Source: CBINFS01 sp966250015
Lineage (GTDB): Bacteria; Bacteroidota; Rhodothermia; Rhodothermales; DASSAV01
Reading direction: 5' to 3'
DNA length: 64,000 bases
Assembly: GCA_966250015.1 (NCBI GenBank)
Contig: CBINFS010000009.1
Coordinates: 1 to 64,000, forward strand
Part shown: positions 62,151 to 64,000 of the stretch, piece by piece
How positions within the stretch are numbered: the stretch's first letter is position 1
How the letters are laid out: each line of letters opens with the position of its first letter
Notes under the pieces: model-generated
Databases searched by the model: none
Seen by the model: only the letters and a program-made list of their open reading frames with translations
Told to the model about the DNA's origin: nothing
Position numbers and translations under genes: made by a program

Positions 62151-63227
62151 TTATTGTGACTCTTGAGTCTTTCGATCCATTAAGATGGAGAGATAATGCT
62201 CGTCTTCCGGCGAGAGGACGCCCTCATCCTCGGGTGGTGTGTCTTTCAAGTCCATAAAACGAGGTGCGACAGCAAGAACCTCACGAATGACTTCGTCCAG
62301 CGGACGCCGGATGTATGCGCCCGAAGCGTTTCGATGGCCTCCGCCGCCAAACGCACGCGCCCATTCGTGTACAAAGGTATTGCCTTTCGACCTGAAACTC
62401 ACCTTGGTTCCACTATCCGTCTCGGTAAACAGCAAAGCCGCGTTTACCCCTTCGATCGAGAGGACGTAGTTGACGAAACCCTCCGTCTCGTCCAGGCTGG
62501 CGCCGGATTCGCGGACGACTCGCTGCGAAAGCACCATGTATCCCACCTGCCCGTCGTAACACAGTGTAACACTTTCGAGCGCGCGAGAAAGCAGCTTCAA
62601 CCCATGGATGGATCGGGTGTCGTACAGGGATATGTGAATGGGAGCTGGTCGAATGTCGCCAAGCTCGAGGATGTCAGCGACGGTACGATGCACGGTTGGG
62701 GTTACGCTATCATACCGGAAAGACCCGGTGTCCGTCATGATGGCGGTGTACAGTGCCGTGGCAATCTCAGGCGTGATCATGTTCCGGTCGTACGCTGCAA
62801 TCAACTCGTAGACCAGCTCGCCGGTTGACGAAGCCGACTCCCGCCGGTACGTGACGTCGAACCACTTCTCAGGGTGCGTGTGGTGGTCGATGAGAAGCTT
62901 CGTGTTCGTACTGTTCTCGACCGGGCCGGCGACCTTCCCCAGGCGTTCGAGTGCGTTGGTATCGGCAATAATAATGACGTCTGCAGCACCAATCCGCTCA
63001 CGCTGTCTCAGCGACCCGTCGAATACTTCCACCTCGTCGGCGCCCGGAAGCCAGAAAAGATTGTATGGCAACGGGTCACTGTTGATCATCGTGACTTCCT
63101 TCCCCAACCCTTTCAAAAACAAGCCCAGGGCAACCTGCGACCCGAGCGCATCACCGTCCGGACGTACGTGGGTGGTAATGAAAAAACGCTCCCCATTCAG
63201 AAGAAGCGATAATACCTGCTCAATCAT
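62151..63227 (-). CDS. nrnA: DHH-family oligoribonuclease / pAp phosphatase
   Basis: A 358-residue DHH/DHHA1 protein. Metal motifs are THVRPDGDALGS, IIADTNALERLG and LIDHHTHPE; the DHHA1 end is FGGGGHRNASGA. The enzyme degrades short oligoribonucleotides and pAp. It heads an operon with pepA, pdxA, a methyltransferase and ftsE. A 24-base palindrome lies just upstream of its start. Confidence 0.94.
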   Translation of the reverse strand: MIEQVLSLLLNGERFFITTHVRPDGDALGSQVALGLFLKGLGKEVTMINSDPLPYNLFWLPGADEVEVFDGSLRQRERIGAADVIIIADTNALERLGKVAGPVENSTNTKLLIDHHTHPEKWFDVTYRRESASSTGELVYELIAAYDRNMITPEIATALYTAIMTDTGSFRYDSVTPTVHRTVADILELGDIRPAPIHISLYDTRSIHGLKLLSRALESVTLCYDGQVGYMVLSQRVVRESGASLDETEGFVNYVLSIEGVNAALLFTETDSGTKVSFRSKGNTFVHEWARAFGGGGHRNASGAYIRRPLDEVIREVLAVAPRFMDLKDTPPEDEGVLSPEDEHYLSILMDRKTQESQ

Positions 63228-63238
63228 CGTCTATTCAC

Positions 63239-63262
63239 CGTTTAGTCAGGGCTGACTAAACG
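63239..63262. promoter_or_regulatory. 24-bp palindrome just upstream of nrnA
   Basis: CGTTTAGTCAG and CTGACTAAACG form 11-bp perfect arms around GG. It ends 12 bases before the nrnA start codon on the minus strand. No T-run follows, so an operator or a translation-control hairpin is more likely than a terminator for the upstream lipoprotein gene. Confidence 0.5.
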
Positions 63263-63322
63263 CGACCGCCCTATAAAGGTTCAAAAGGCAGCCCGGTCAT
63301 CCGGTTTTTCGACCGGTCTACG

Positions 63323-63928
63323 CTACAGGCCAATTACGTAACCCGCAAAGCCGGGACGAGCCGAAAATGAGCCCCTGATTCTGATTTCCTGGCCGTCCTG
63401 AAGCTCACCGCTTGCCGTAATCCAGCCTACCATCGCCGCTTCCAGCGAACCTTCGATCAGGGAGTCCGTCGCCACGTCGATGGATAATGTACCGCCCGTC
63501 GATTTAAAATATCGGTCAAGGCCTTTTCGATAGACAACCACAAACATACTGTCAGGAACCGAAAGCGGGGCGCGCGCAACGTCGCCCAGCTGGTACGAAC
63601 CGGGGCGGGGTAAAGAAAGATCTCTTCGGGCCACGAACACACCACCGGTGAAGTCATTCTGTGCAGCCATTTTCACGATGAACTGTTCAACCCCGGTACC
63701 CGGATCGATGACAACTCCAAACGCCGCATTACCCTGCAAGGTATCTGAAACGGCGCCGGACAGAAAAAGCGTATAGGGGGGCCTCTGATCCAGACCACTT
63801 ACCCCCGTTGTATCAACGAGGGCATTCGCCATGCCGACCGAATCATTCGAATCACATCCAGTTAGAAGAAAAACAAGCGTTAATACGGAAAGAACAACTG
63901 GCAGAAAACAGACACAGCAACGTGCCAT
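63323..63928 (-). CDS. Lipoprotein of unknown function
   Basis: A 201-residue protein with a lipobox (VFLLTGC, Cys about 25) after a Cys-rich signal start MARCCVCFLP. The mature part is beta-rich with no named domain; motifs include PPYTLFLSGAVSDTLQG and FTGGVFVARRD. The start at 63928 fits the signal. It lies 95 bases upstream of nrnA on the same strand with a palindrome between, so independent regulation is possible. Confidence 0.7.
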   Translation of the reverse strand: MARCCVCFLPVVLSVLTLVFLLTGCDSNDSVGMANALVDTTGVSGLDQRPPYTLFLSGAVSDTLQGNAAFGVVIDPGTGVEQFIVKMAAQNDFTGGVFVARRDLSLPRPGSYQLGDVARAPLSVPDSMFVVVYRKGLDRYFKSTGGTLSIDVATDSLIEGSLEAAMVGWITASGELQDGQEIRIRGSFSARPGFAGYVIGL

Positions 63929-64000
63929 GACGTTTATATAATTTGCATTCGATAATTTTAAACAGCAGCCGGCCCGGCACTGCGTGGCCTGACCGTACAA

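Overview
The window looks like a chromosome segment from a Gram-negative member of the Rhodothermia/Balneolia side of the Bacteroidetes group (relatives of Rhodothermus and Salinibacter). The evidence is a PorQ-like and a PorZ-like type IX secretion protein, an outer-membrane TonB-type beta-barrel receptor with a carboxypeptidase-like N-terminal domain, a UpxY/NusG-type antiterminator heading a capsule operon, and many Tat-exported sugar enzymes. This placement is inferred from gene content; no rRNA is present. Most of the window is GC-rich (38 of 60 bases G+C at 36721-36780), but the left 2.3 kb is very AT-rich (13 of 60 at 241-300).

Layout. 1-6147 (minus): an exopolysaccharide/capsule operon read right to left: NusG-like antiterminator, tyrosine autokinase/Wzz chain-length regulator, SLBB export protein, Wzx flippase, and a Wzy polymerase cut by the left edge. 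6917-8248: a glycosyltransferase on the plus strand behind a long leader that carries an ops/JUMPstart-like hairpin. 8233-16203: a carbohydrate-acid module with a secreted sialate-type O-acetylesterase, a Tat-exported Gfo/Idh/MocA oxidoreductase, two tandem Tat-exported enolase-superfamily dehydratases and a secreted cupin. 16324-22669: a methyltransferase, a translationally coupled pair of DUF1990-like proteins, a Ste24-type M48 peptidase, a phosphoesterase and PorQ. 22705-23664: a tyrosine recombinase homologue in which both catalytic arginines are replaced. 23846-30736: 2-oxoacid dehydrogenase E2, an FGE-like lipoprotein, a 16-residue-repeat beta-solenoid protein, an M64 peptidase, and an Fe-alcohol dehydrogenase coupled to an LsrG-like monooxygenase. 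30939-38557: a MATE exporter, a secreted aldose epimerase, a large secreted zincin and an outer-membrane receptor.

38554-45755 (minus) is a second, separate polysaccharide operon: UDP-GlcNAc 6-dehydrogenase, UDP-GlcNAc 4-epimerase, Wzx, Wzy/O-antigen-ligase-like protein, glycosyltransferase and acyltransferase. Together the first two genes predict a galacto- or gluco-configured N-acetyl-hexosaminuronic acid in the polymer. 46135-49784 holds an esterase, tRNA-Glu and tRNA-His with clear hairpins, and PorZ. 49921-63928 is mostly housekeeping: ribH, a PHP phosphoesterase, a HIT protein, a flippase-like membrane protein, an NhaC antiporter with an extra extracytoplasmic domain, upp, an alanine/glycine symporter, and an operon nrnA-pepA-pdxA-methyltransferase-ftsE, ending with a lipoprotein.

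No CRISPR array, insertion sequence or prophage was seen. The most unusual items are the arginine-less tyrosine recombinase, the ops-like hairpin close to a NusG paralogue, the 48-nt-repeat solenoid gene, and the cluster of Tat-exported sugar-acid enzymes.
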